In this document: one piece after another, positions 15,761-24,554 of the stretch
Position numbering within the stretch: position 1 is the stretch's first letter
How the letters are laid out: each line of letters starts with the position of its first letter
DNA from: Lientehia sp934351765
Lineage (GTDB): Bacteria > Bacillota > Clostridia > Lachnospirales > Lachnospiraceae
Direction of reading: 5' to 3'
Assembly: GCF_052118925.1 (NCBI RefSeq)
Contig: NZ_JBQKGG010000001.1
Span: forward strand, 124,001-188,000
Length of the DNA stretch: 64,000 bases
Notes under the pieces: generated by a model
What the model was told of the DNA's origin: nothing
What the model saw: the letters and a program-made list of their open reading frames with translations, nothing else
Databases searched by the model: none
Position numbers and translations under genes: made by a program

Positions 15761-16290
15761 TCTCTGCTTTCCAGATCTTTCTGAAGCATTTCCAGGTAAT
15801 GGATCAGTGTTCCGTTTTTGACGGTGACCTGGTAGCTTTGATCCAGCTCCTCATAGGTAAAGCTCTTCCGCCCTCCGTTTTTTCCGCGGTTCCACCATCG
15901 TAAAATATCCCGGAACGGAACGTAGTACACCTCCTGAAGAGCCGTAAAATCCAGCAGGATAAAAGCGATCCCTCCCTGCCTTTCGAAGGCCTCCATGAAG
16001 GTGATCTGGTGTTCGTGGATATTCTGGAGAGGGAAGGTGGTTACAGCCGATTCCTTCGCATCAAAGCAGACCGGAATCCCCTGAACGGCACCAATGTAAT
16101 CCACGGTACTCTTCTGATCGAAATAGGCCAGGGTGATATGGCGGCTTTCCTTGTCGATCTGGATAGGCTTTATAGGGGTCGGGATCTTCTGGATCAGAGC
16201 AAGTCCCGCCTCCGCATACCGTTCATTGGTCACATTGACCAGCTCCTCCAGGGTGGAGCCGCGAAGTCCTCTGCTATTCCACGTTGCCAT
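15757..16290 (-). CDS. recU: Holliday junction resolvase RecU
   Basis: A 177-residue RecU (RGLRGSTLEELVNVTNERY, KIPTPIKPIQID, HITLAYFDQKSTVDYIGAVQGIPVCFDAKES, NIHEHQITFM). The acidic and lysine residues of the nuclease core (STVDY and FDAKE) are intact. RecU cuts four-way junctions made during recombination and works with RuvAB, encoded in this window at 50-51.6 kb. It is slightly shorter than Bacillus RecU. Its start lies inside the end of the pseudouridine synthase gene (17-base overlap). Confidence 0.93.
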   Translation of the reverse strand: MATWNSRGLRGSTLEELVNVTNERYAEAGLALIQKIPTPIKPIQIDKESRHITLAYFDQKSTVDYIGAVQGIPVCFDAKESAVTTFPLQNIHEHQITFMEAFERQGGIAFILLDFTALQEVYYVPFRDILRWWNRGKNGGRKSFTYEELDQSYQVTVKNGTLIHYLEMLQKDLESRD

Positions 16291-17296
16291 AAAGCACCTC
16301 GCTTCGGTCGGATCGGTTTAAAAACGTCATGGCTTCCCCTTTTATCACTGCGGCAAAGACCTTCGGGATCGGATCCGCAAACGTTTTTCCGGAAAGTCCC
16401 GAAAGAGCACCGGAAAGAAGCGGAAAGGTCATCTTCCAGGCATGAAGGAGCTGGAAACGCACGCCGTAACCGTCCCGAAGACGGCGGTTTCTCATCAGAT
16501 CACCGTACTTGGGATCTCCCAGGACCGGATGGCCGATGGAGGCCAGATGAGCCCGGATCTGATGGCTTTTTCCGGTGACCAGCTCCACCTTTAATAAGGT
16601 GCTGTCTGCACTGTGCGCCAGCGGCTCATAGACTGTACAGATGGGACTGGAATCCTGGACTGCATGCTCCAGGATCGTCACCTGATTGGATTTCTCATCC
16701 TTGGAAAGATAGCCCTCCAGTCTGGAGCCATGCGTGATCTGCCCCTTTACCAGACACAGATAATATTTTCCCACGGTCCGTTCCCGAAACAGCTCCGATA
16801 AGGCACGTAACGCCGTCAAGGTCTTTCCGACGGTGATCAGTCCGCTGGTGTTCCGATCCAGCCGATTGCAGACCGAAGGCTGTACACTGCGGAGCGTTTC
16901 GGCAGTGACAGAACCGTTCCGAAGAAGATATCCGGTCAAATATTCCACCATGGAAGGCTCGTTTCCACCGGAACGCTGAGAAAGAATACCCGCCGGTTTA
17001 TGGAGAAGCAGAACCTGATCATCTTCATAAATCACCGAAAGCTCCATGTTCGGATAAGCCGGTGCCTGAGCGGCCTGCTTTCGGAACTTTTCGATGGTCT
17101 CCTCCGCAAGAAACAGTCGGATCACATCGCCCTCACAGAGCCGTTCATTTCCCTCGCATTTCTTTCCGTTGCAGGTAATATTCTTTTTTCGGAACATCTT
17201 GTAAAAAAAGCTTTTGGGCGCAAGAGCCATATAGTTCTGGAGATATTTATCCAGACGGCCTCCGGCTTCGGACACCCCGATCACAAGTTCACGCAT
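16274..17296 (-). CDS. RluA-family pseudouridine synthase
   Basis: A 340-residue protein with an N-terminal S4 RNA-binding domain (GGRLDKYLQNYM...KNITCNGKKCEGNERLCEGDVI) and an RluC/RluD-type catalytic domain. The catalytic aspartate is in NRLDRNTSGL; other marks are LHKPAGILSQ, KYYLCLVKG and SHQIRAHLASIGHPVLGDPKYG. It should convert uridine to pseudouridine in 23S rRNA (RluC-like) but the site cannot be told from sequence. Confidence 0.92.
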   Translation of the reverse strand: MRELVIGVSEAGGRLDKYLQNYMALAPKSFFYKMFRKKNITCNGKKCEGNERLCEGDVIRLFLAEETIEKFRKQAAQAPAYPNMELSVIYEDDQVLLLHKPAGILSQRSGGNEPSMVEYLTGYLLRNGSVTAETLRSVQPSVCNRLDRNTSGLITVGKTLTALRALSELFRERTVGKYYLCLVKGQITHGSRLEGYLSKDEKSNQVTILEHAVQDSSPICTVYEPLAHSADSTLLKVELVTGKSHQIRAHLASIGHPVLGDPKYGDLMRNRRLRDGYGVRFQLLHAWKMTFPLLSGALSGLSGKTFADPIPKVFAAVIKGEAMTFLNRSDRSEVLYGNVE

Positions 17297-17331
17297 GAAT
17301 ACTTCCGTCCTTTTTCTGTAGATTTTCCGGA

Positions 17332-17910
17332 TTACATGGAATATACCAGGAAATCATACCGCTTTTTCTCCAGCTCTTTCCGTACTTCCTCGGATTCCGG
17401 CGCGGCAATCCCCTTTACCCGCTTTAAAAAGGCATCATAATCCGTAAACAGCTGGATCTTTCCATAGATTCCAACGCTTTTTAACAGACCGTTCACATCC
17501 CGTTCCGACTGTTTTACATCAATTTTTTTCAATGCGGTGTAGCCGACAATCCCGTGCTCCGAAAAAACTGCTGCCTGAATGGGCACCAGCTTCTGGTTTG
17601 CAGTAACGATCATGTCACAGGCCGTCACGTTATCGCCTGTCACCGCTGCAAACCGGCGGTATTCCGCTTTCTTTAAGGGCAGCCCCTTGGAGCGGGCAAC
17701 AATATTCACCGCAAAGGTGGCAGCCGGCAACACAGAGCAGATAGCTCCCACTGTAAAAATATTCTTTCTGGTTCCTGTCAGGCAGATTCCCAGGATCAGC
17801 GCCCCGAAAACCAGGACGCAGCAGCCGGCGCACAGTAAGATCTGCTGCCGGAGTTTCTTCATTCCGTAACCATAGTCTCCTCTGTTCATGGTATCTGTTA
17901 TCTCTCCCAT
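17332..17910 (-). CDS. Unrecognised membrane protein
   Basis: A 192-residue protein that I do not recognise. It has two membrane segments near residues 22-46 (QILLCAGCCVLVFGALILGICL) and 51-72 (FTVGAICSVLPAATFAVNIVA), then a soluble domain of about 120 residues (NVTACDMIVTANQKLVPIQAAVFSEHGIVGYT). The start is uncertain: ATG at 17910, 17889 or 17862 are in frame, and no strong ribosome binding site decides. It overlaps the end of the metallo-beta-lactamase gene by 13 bases if the first ATG is used. Confidence 0.6.
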   Translation of the reverse strand: MGEITDTMNRGDYGYGMKKLRQQILLCAGCCVLVFGALILGICLTGTRKNIFTVGAICSVLPAATFAVNIVARSKGLPLKKAEYRRFAAVTGDNVTACDMIVTANQKLVPIQAAVFSEHGIVGYTALKKIDVKQSERDVNGLLKSVGIYGKIQLFTDYDAFLKRVKGIAAPESEEVRKELEKKRYDFLVYSM

Positions 17911-19502
17911 TTATCACATAGCATATTGATCTGATCGGCCATCTTGGCCAGATCCTTGTTGGCACCGCCCTCGTTTTTCCGGATCACGCTCATGAGGCGT
18001 TCTCCGGCCGCTACCAGACGGGCAAAAACAGTAGCTGCTTTTTTGGCCTTCGGCTTTGCTTTTCGGATCACGATAGGCTCCGCTTCCCTGCTCCAGCACT
18101 TCTCTAAAAGATCATAAACAGCCCCGCTGTAAGGCGCTTCGGCATCATAGCCGTACTCCTTCCTCAGACATGCCGCAAAGCTTTCGCAGACCTGATCCTC
18201 ACCGTGAACCACAAAGACCTTTTCCGGTTTGTCCCGGAAGGCATTGATCCAGGTAAGCAGACCATTTTTATCCGCGTGTCCGCTGATTCCGTCCAGACGG
18301 CAGATCCTAGCCTTTACCTCGATCACTTCGCCGAAGAGCCGTACCGTCTGGGCACCCTCCAGCAGTGACCTTCCCAGCGTTCCCGCCGACTGGTAGCCCA
18401 CAAACAGGATGGTACATTCCGGCCGCCACAGATTATGCTTCAGATGATGACGGATCCGGCCGGCCTCGCACATACCGGAAGCCGATAGAATCACCTTCGG
18501 CTCGGAGTCAAAATTGATCTGCTTGGAATCGTCGCTGGTGACAGAAACCTGTAATCCCGGAAACTGGATCGGATTGATCCCCTGATTCAGAAGCTCCGTG
18601 GCTTCTTCATCAAAGCAGCTGTATTTATGACGGTCAAAGATACTGGTGGCCTCTACCGCCAGCGGACTGTCCACATAAACCTTGAAATCCCCATGTCCGT
18701 GGATCAGATGCTCGGCCTTGATCTTCCGGAGAAAATACAGCATTTCCTGCGTACGTCCCACGGCAAAGGACGGGATCACCACATTTCCGCCCCGGTCAAA
18801 GGTTTCCTGAATGATTTTGGAAAGCTCTTTTACATAATCCACTCTGACTGCCGAATGGACCCGGTCGCCATAGGTGGATTCCATGATCACAAAATCGGCG
18901 CTGTCCAGATACTGGGGATCACGGATCAGCGGCTGGTCCAGATTTCCCACATCTCCGGAGAAGACGACCTTCCGCTCCTCGGTTCCTTCTGTAAGCCACA
19001 GCTCGATGCTGGCGGAGCCGAGCAGATGGCCCACATCGGAAAAACGCGCCCGGATTCCGGGGAAGAGCTCAATGATCTCCTTATAATCACAGGGCACCAG
19101 CTGTTCCAGAAGCCCCACCGCATCCTCCATCGTATACAGGGGAATATATTCCGGTCCGCCGGAGCGCTTTGCCTTCCGGTTTCGCCATTCGGCCTCGAAT
19201 TCCTGGATATGGGCACTGTCACGCAGCATGATCCGGCAGAGGTCACAGGTCGCGGTGGTGGAGTAAACCGGTCCGCGGAAGCCCTTCGCATAAAGAAGCG
19301 GGAGAAGTCCCGAATGGTCGATGTGGGCATGGGTTAAAAGCACCGCATCCACCTCCGAAGCCGGAACCGGGATTTCCTGATTTTCAAAAACATCCTCGCC
19401 CTGCTCCATACCACAGTCAATGAGAAGATTTTTTCCGGCTGCCCGCACCATATGACAGCTTCCGGTTACTTCATGATCCGCACCAATGAATATCAGTTCC
19501 AT
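17898..19502 (-). CDS. Beta-CASP metallo-beta-lactamase RNase
   Basis: A 534-residue protein. The metallo-beta-lactamase motif is H58-A-H-I-D62-H63, with DVGHLLGSASI and FSGDVG as further zinc motifs, followed by a beta-CASP part (VVIPSFAVGRTQEMLYFL, VILSASGMCEAGRIRHHL) and a final VHGE motif. This matches bacterial relatives of CPSF73/Ysh1, predicted RNA nucleases. A basic tail (KAKPKAKKAATVFARLV) may bind nucleic acid. ATG at 19502 has AAAGGAGG at the proper distance, so it is preferred to a GTG six bases earlier. Confidence 0.88.
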   Translation of the reverse strand: MELIFIGADHEVTGSCHMVRAAGKNLLIDCGMEQGEDVFENQEIPVPASEVDAVLLTHAHIDHSGLLPLLYAKGFRGPVYSTTATCDLCRIMLRDSAHIQEFEAEWRNRKAKRSGGPEYIPLYTMEDAVGLLEQLVPCDYKEIIELFPGIRARFSDVGHLLGSASIELWLTEGTEERKVVFSGDVGNLDQPLIRDPQYLDSADFVIMESTYGDRVHSAVRVDYVKELSKIIQETFDRGGNVVIPSFAVGRTQEMLYFLRKIKAEHLIHGHGDFKVYVDSPLAVEATSIFDRHKYSCFDEEATELLNQGINPIQFPGLQVSVTSDDSKQINFDSEPKVILSASGMCEAGRIRHHLKHNLWRPECTILFVGYQSAGTLGRSLLEGAQTVRLFGEVIEVKARICRLDGISGHADKNGLLTWINAFRDKPEKVFVVHGEDQVCESFAACLRKEYGYDAEAPYSGAVYDLLEKCWSREAEPIVIRKAKPKAKKAATVFARLVAAGERLMSVIRKNEGGANKDLAKMADQINMLCDKWER

Positions 19503-19551
19503 AAACACGCCTCCTTTTAGGAATCCTTATGAATGCTGCTAATGCATACTG

Positions 19552-21459
19552 TTACGATTTCTTTTTATGAACATTCCGAATGGTCTTTTTCTTTCCGGAA
19601 CGAACTGCGTTTTCCCGCTTACAGGCATTCCTGCCAATATGCCCGCTTCGTCCCTCTGCTCTTGTATTCTCCGGCCGGATCAGACATTTCGGACCGTACC
19701 CGATAAGATCCGTCCGCCCGGCCGTTTCCAGTGCCTCCATGACAAGGGGACGGTTTTTGGGCAGCCGGTACTGCATGAGTGCCCGCTGCATGGCCTTCTC
19801 ATGGGGATTTTTCGGCACATAGACCGGCTCCATGGTCCGCGGATCCAGTCCCGTATAATACATACAGGTGGAAAGAGTTGAGGGTGTCGGATAAAAGTCC
19901 TGGACCTGCTCCGGGGTATGATTGATGTCCCGCAGGTATTCCGCCAGACGAATGGCTTCTTTCATGGTCGAGCCGGGGTGAGACGACATAAGATAGGGAA
20001 CCAGATACTGCTTTTTCCCCAGCTGCTCATTCATCTTCCGGTATTTCTCCGCAAAGGACAGATAAACACCTGCCTCCGGTTTTCCCATGTACTTTAATAC
20101 CTGGGGAGAAATATGTTCGGGAGCGACCTTTAACTGGCCGCTGATATGATACTGGCAAAGCTCCCTTAAAAAGGTCTCGTCCTTATCTGCCATAACATAA
20201 TCAAACCGGATTCCGGACCGGATGAAAACCTTTTTCACACCGGGAACCGCCCGCAGCTTCCGAAGCAGCTTCAGATAATCCTGATGGCTCACCCGGAGGT
20301 TTTTGCATGGCGATGGAAAGAGACACTGGCGGTCGGGACAGGTTCCCGTCTTCAGCTGCTTTTCGCAGGAGGGCGCCCGAAAATCGGCAGTAGGCCCGCC
20401 CACATCATGGATATAACCCTTGAAATCCGGTTCTCCGGTAAGGATTTCTGCCTCCTTCAGAATGGACTCATGGCTTCTGGTCTGGACGATCCGTCCCTGA
20501 TGAAAGGTCAGGGCGCAGAAGCTGCAGCTTCCGAAACAGCCCCGGTTGCTCACCAGACTGAATTTGATCTCGGAAAAAGCCGGGATCCCGCCGTCTTTAT
20601 TGTACATAGGATGCCAGGTCCGCATATAGGGCAGATCGTAGACATCATCCATTTCCTGCTGCGATAAAGGCTTTGCCGGCGGATTCTGGAGCACATACCC
20701 CCTCGTTCCGTAGCCTTCCGCCAGCCGTTTTCCACGGAAGGGATCTGTGTTCCGGTACTGGATCCGGAAGCTTTCGGCATAGGCCCGCTTATCATCCTTC
20801 ACCGTCTCATAATCGGGAAGCACGATCATCTCCGGATCATCAGGAAGCTCCTTCACATGACAGGCAGTTCCGGCAATATACGTAATCTCAGAAACCGGGA
20901 GTCCCGCTTCCAGCGCTTCGGCAATCTCCACCATGGAATGCTCGCCCATGCCGTAGCTTACCAGATCTGCCTGGGAATCCATGAGCACCGAACGGCGGAC
21001 TCTTCCCGACCAGTAATCATAATGGGCAAGACGGCGCAGGCTGGCCTCGATCCCGCCGACGATGATAGGCACCTGCTTGTAGACCCTCCTAAGCAGGTTG
21101 CAGTACACGGTTACGGCATAATCCGGACGTTTTCCCATGACACCACCGGGCGTATAGGAATCGGTCTCCCGCCGTCTCTTGGATACCGAATAATGGTTTA
21201 CCATGGAATCCATATTTCCGGCGCTTACCAAAAACGCAAGGCGGGGCTTTCCCAGGACCTGAACGCTTTCTTCCTTCTTCCAATCCGGCTGGGCGATGAT
21301 TCCGACCCGGTAGCCTCTGGATTCCAGGAGCCGGCTGATGATCGCCGGTCCGAAGGACGGATGGTCTACATAGGCATCACCGATCACATAAACGAAATCC
21401 AGCTCATCCCAGCCTCGTTTTTTCATATCTGCCCTGCTTACCGGGAGAAAATCCATCAT
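19552..21459 (-). CDS. YgiQ family radical SAM protein
   Basis: A 635-residue YgiQ protein. It begins MMDFLPVSRADMKKRGWDELDFVYVIGDAYVDHPSFG, has an N-terminal cobalamin-like domain and a radical SAM motif RGCFGSCSFC (C-x3-C-x2-C), and ends in the basic tail usual for the family. The substrate is unknown. GGAGGCG precedes the ATG. A cysteine-rich insert (CEKQLKTGTCPDRQCLFPSPCKNL) follows the radical SAM core and may hold a second cluster. It lies one base after the HAD phosphatase gene. Confidence 0.9.
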   Translation of the reverse strand: MMDFLPVSRADMKKRGWDELDFVYVIGDAYVDHPSFGPAIISRLLESRGYRVGIIAQPDWKKEESVQVLGKPRLAFLVSAGNMDSMVNHYSVSKRRRETDSYTPGGVMGKRPDYAVTVYCNLLRRVYKQVPIIVGGIEASLRRLAHYDYWSGRVRRSVLMDSQADLVSYGMGEHSMVEIAEALEAGLPVSEITYIAGTACHVKELPDDPEMIVLPDYETVKDDKRAYAESFRIQYRNTDPFRGKRLAEGYGTRGYVLQNPPAKPLSQQEMDDVYDLPYMRTWHPMYNKDGGIPAFSEIKFSLVSNRGCFGSCSFCALTFHQGRIVQTRSHESILKEAEILTGEPDFKGYIHDVGGPTADFRAPSCEKQLKTGTCPDRQCLFPSPCKNLRVSHQDYLKLLRKLRAVPGVKKVFIRSGIRFDYVMADKDETFLRELCQYHISGQLKVAPEHISPQVLKYMGKPEAGVYLSFAEKYRKMNEQLGKKQYLVPYLMSSHPGSTMKEAIRLAEYLRDINHTPEQVQDFYPTPSTLSTCMYYTGLDPRTMEPVYVPKNPHEKAMQRALMQYRLPKNRPLVMEALETAGRTDLIGYGPKCLIRPENTRAEGRSGHIGRNACKRENAVRSGKKKTIRNVHKKKS

Positions 21460-21460
21460 G

Positions 21461-22123
21461 TTACGCCTCCAACTCGATCTCGGCATAGGACGTTAAAAAT
21501 CCGTCTGCCAGTTCTTCTTTTTCCATGCGCATGGTACGGGAATATTCGTCATCCACGGCCCAGACTGTCATGCCTGCCCGCTTTCCGGCCAAAATCCCAG
21601 CCGGAAGATCCTCCAGTACCAGACAGTGCTCCGGCAAAACAGAAATCTTTTCAGCTGCGAATAAATAAACATCAGGAGAAGGCTTTCCCTTCGGGACCTG
21701 GCAGCCCACCACGACCGCATCAAACAGATCCCGCACACCGTTGGCGCCGGTTACTGCTTCCACAAGCTCTCTGGAATTACTGGTGGCGATCCCGGTCCGG
21801 ATCTGTTTTTGCTTCAGGCTTTTTAAAAAGTCTTCCGCACCCGGTTTTAATCGGATCTTATTCGAATACTGCTCCATGGCCATCTCGTTCCAGCATGCCT
21901 TGATCTTATCCAGGCTCATCGGAAGGGAAAACCGGTTCTGAAAATATGCGGCCGTCTCGGAAAAACTCATGCCTTCGATTTCTTTCTGGAGATTTTCCGG
22001 AACGGTATAGCCGAATCGTCCCAGGAAATCCACATCAATTTCCTTCCACATACCCATGGAATCCACCAGGGTTCCGTCCAGATCAAAGATTACTGCTTCT
22101 GTATGCTTTGGTAATTTCATCAT
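21461..22123 (-). CDS. HAD family hydrolase, beta-phosphoglucomutase-like
   Basis: A 220-residue HAD hydrolase with the catalytic DLDGTLVDS motif, TSNSRE (motif II), KGKPSPD (motif III lysine) and LEDLPAGILAGKRAG (motif IV). The cap domain type resembles phosphoglycolate phosphatase or beta-phosphoglucomutase relatives. The substrate is unknown. ATG at 22123 overlaps the stop of the RsmF gene (ATGA), with GGAG six bases upstream. Confidence 0.85.
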   Translation of the reverse strand: MMKLPKHTEAVIFDLDGTLVDSMGMWKEIDVDFLGRFGYTVPENLQKEIEGMSFSETAAYFQNRFSLPMSLDKIKACWNEMAMEQYSNKIRLKPGAEDFLKSLKQKQIRTGIATSNSRELVEAVTGANGVRDLFDAVVVGCQVPKGKPSPDVYLFAAEKISVLPEHCLVLEDLPAGILAGKRAGMTVWAVDDEYSRTMRMEKEELADGFLTSYAEIELEA

Positions 22124-23583
22124 TGCCATCTCCATCCGGGATAATATTTGTTCTTTAAGATTCCGCGATTTCTTTTTGCAAATCCAAGGCTCCAGCCGTC
22201 TGTACAGACGAGACACCAGCCGTCGGCTCCCTCACAGGCGGCTCCCTCCGTATCGATAGTCTCACCCTTTAAATATTTTACGGTACGGATATCTTCTGAG
22301 GAAAAGTCAGCAGTATTGGAAAACGCTTCCTTGGAAAAGAACATGGCAAGAGCCTGAGACGGCTCAAACCGGTTCTTTTTCATGGTGCCGAGAAACAGTC
22401 CTGTCCGAAGAAAGCGGATTTTCGGAAGCTTCTCCGGCGAAAGGGGAAGCAGGTAAAGATTTCCATCCCGCTCCCAGTACCAGCCGCGTTTCTCCAGGGA
22501 GAGAAGGATCTGATCCCGGAACTCCGCAAACGCCGGAAATTTCTTTAAAAATTTCTCGTTGGAAGCCGCCTGTTTTCGAAGGATCTGTTCTCTTCCGTCT
22601 TTTGCAGAACGATCCGCGAACTCTGATTCCAAACCGTTTGCCTGCGAAACGCAGAAAGTTTCAATGTCCGTATCGGCACATTTCACATTGACTTTCTTTT
22701 TCATCAGCGCCGCAAAATGTCCCTCGCCCCGCAGCTTCCACGGAAACAGACGGACAGAGGTTTCATCGGTGCCTCTGGAAAAGCCGTGCTCCGTCTGGAT
22801 CGGAACCGCTTCCAGCTCCGATGCTTCCGAGAGGATAAATCGGATATTCTCCTCGTCCTCCCGGGGGGAAAAGGTACAGGTGGAATACAGAAGAAGTCCG
22901 CCCGGCTTTAACATGGAGACCGCACAGGAAAGCAGTCGTCTCTGGATCGGCACATAATACTCCGGTCCGCGCTCCTTCCAGCTTTCGATCATGGACGGTT
23001 CCCTCCGGAACATGCCCTCTCCGGAACAGGGTGCGTCGATCAGGATCTTATCAAACCAGCCGGGAAAACAGGCTGCCAGCCGCTCCGGCTCCTCACTGCA
23101 GACCAGGGCATTACCGATTCCGAACAACTCCAGATTTTTCAACAGTGCCTTCGCCCTTGAGGCACTTACATCATTAGAGACCAGAATCCCCTGTCCCTTT
23201 AAGGCTGCTCCCAGAGCAGTGCTCTTTCCTCCGGGAGCAGCGCACAGATCCAGGACACGATCTCCCGGCGTTACCGGAAGCAGCGCTCCCGGCGCCATGG
23301 CACTTGGCTCCTGTAAATAATAAAGGCCGGAAAAATAATAGGGATGGTGGGAAAGATCTGCCGATGGCTCATATTCATAACCCAGTCCGCCAGACCAGGA
23401 AACGGAACAAAGAACCGGAAGGGCCGAAAGGACCCGTTCCCGTTCTTCATCCGTCCGCACCTTTCCCGGATTTAGCCGGAACCCGCGGCAGGCCGGCTCG
23501 CGAAAGCTGTTTCTATATTCCTGAAACCCGGCTTCTCCGAGAAGCTGTTTCATCGTTTCTTCATACGTAAGAGGCAGTTCCAT
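22120..23583 (-). CDS. RsmF/NOL1-NOP2-Sun family rRNA cytosine-C5 methyltransferase
   Basis: A 487-residue protein with a SAM-binding DLCAAPGGKSTALGAAL, the catalytic-support cysteine in DAPCSGEGMFRREP and the nucleophile in STCTFSPREDEEN. The C-terminal 190 residues carry the extra domain of RsmF-like enzymes. It should add a methyl to a cytosine of 16S rRNA. It is followed in overlap by the HAD hydrolase. Confidence 0.9.
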   Translation of the reverse strand: MELPLTYEETMKQLLGEAGFQEYRNSFREPACRGFRLNPGKVRTDEERERVLSALPVLCSVSWSGGLGYEYEPSADLSHHPYYFSGLYYLQEPSAMAPGALLPVTPGDRVLDLCAAPGGKSTALGAALKGQGILVSNDVSASRAKALLKNLELFGIGNALVCSEEPERLAACFPGWFDKILIDAPCSGEGMFRREPSMIESWKERGPEYYVPIQRRLLSCAVSMLKPGGLLLYSTCTFSPREDEENIRFILSEASELEAVPIQTEHGFSRGTDETSVRLFPWKLRGEGHFAALMKKKVNVKCADTDIETFCVSQANGLESEFADRSAKDGREQILRKQAASNEKFLKKFPAFAEFRDQILLSLEKRGWYWERDGNLYLLPLSPEKLPKIRFLRTGLFLGTMKKNRFEPSQALAMFFSKEAFSNTADFSSEDIRTVKYLKGETIDTEGAACEGADGWCLVCTDGWSLGFAKRNRGILKNKYYPGWRWQ

Positions 23584-23601
23584 GATTCTTCTCCATAAAC
23601 G

Positions 23602-24420
23602 CTAGTTAAAAGTGTGAAGCCCCTGAACCTTCCGTACAGCCGCCAGCTTATCCAGCCGCCGTCCGAAATCCTCCAGTTCCTCCAGGGATCCGTGGTGGTA
23701 GACTTCATAAAACTCGTTCTGGATATTCAGCATGGCATCCTCATATTCCTCTTCACCGCTGTAAAGATTCTGAAGATTATTTAAAATATCCGCCACCACC
23801 GAGGCCTTCTCCTGGAACAGCCGCTGGGCATCCACAATCTCTTCCCGGATCGCGGACATCTCACAGTCCAGGGCAAGAACTGCCTCCGCGGCTGTCTTTA
23901 ACCGCTGAGCTAGAATCTCCGGAAGCTCCTCCCGGTATTTATAGTGGAGGGAATGTTCGATGGTCGCCCAGAAGTTCATGGCCATCGTACGGATCTGAAT
24001 CTCCACCTGGATCTTATGCTTTCCGCTGGCGGTATACACTTCATAAAGGACATTGACATGATAGCTCCGGTATCCGCTTTCCTTTGTATGATTGATATAG
24101 TCCCGCTCGCTTACCACTTCCATGTCGCTGCGGCTGCGGATCAGGTTGACCACCGTGGCGATATCCTCCACGAACTGGCAGATGATCCGGATACCGGCAA
24201 TGTCGTCCAGCCGTTCCGTAAATTCATCCAGGGGAATCCCCTTCCGCTGTGCTTTTTCCAGAATACTGGAAATCTTCTTGACCCGTCCCTGCACCGCCTC
24301 GATGGGGGAATACGTCCCGGATTCCCGGCATTCCTTTATGATATGGTTAAACTTCACCATCAGTTCCTCAACGGCAAGCTGATACGGTGCAAGTGCTTCT
24401 CTCCAAAGCTGAATTCTCAT
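23602..24420 (-). CDS. Small alarmone synthetase, RelQ/YjbM-like GTP pyrophosphokinase
   Basis: A 272-residue protein with only the synthetase part of RelA/SpoT: RLDDIAGIRIICQFVEDI, SGYRSYHVNV and EIQIRTMAMNFWATIEHSLHYK. There is no HD hydrolase domain and no TGS/ACT region, so it makes (p)ppGpp but should not break it down. It is longer than Bacillus RelQ because of a C-terminal helical extension. The start at 24420 has CAGGAG; an upstream in-frame ATG codes for unrelated sequence. Confidence 0.92.
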   Translation of the reverse strand: MRIQLWREALAPYQLAVEELMVKFNHIIKECRESGTYSPIEAVQGRVKKISSILEKAQRKGIPLDEFTERLDDIAGIRIICQFVEDIATVVNLIRSRSDMEVVSERDYINHTKESGYRSYHVNVLYEVYTASGKHKIQVEIQIRTMAMNFWATIEHSLHYKYREELPEILAQRLKTAAEAVLALDCEMSAIREEIVDAQRLFQEKASVVADILNNLQNLYSGEEEYEDAMLNIQNEFYEVYHHGSLEELEDFGRRLDKLAAVRKVQGLHTFN

Positions 24421-24517
24421 AAATGTTCTACACTCCTGTTTTCTCTTTGATGCAGCAGTCGTTCGCCAATGCATTTTTTACTGAGCATATACCGAACCAT
24501 GGTTTCCCAGTTCTATT

Positions 24518-24526
24518 AGTATACCA
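24518..24526 (-). promoter_or_regulatory. Extended -10 promoter candidate for relQ
   Basis: The minus strand reads TGGTATACT: a consensus-like -10 preceded by TGn, with no good -35. It lies about 100 bases before the relQ start. Confidence 0.45.
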
Positions 24527-24554
24527 CAAAATAGTGATTGGGTGGTAAGGAATC

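Noticed and set aside
18627..19337. 236-codon plus-strand open frame
   Set aside because: It is antisense to the beta-CASP RNase whose motifs are intact; no own signals.
20857..21903. Long open frame (348 codons) on the plus strand
   Set aside because: It lies antisense to the YgiQ and HAD genes, has low-complexity basic composition and no ribosome binding site or family motif.
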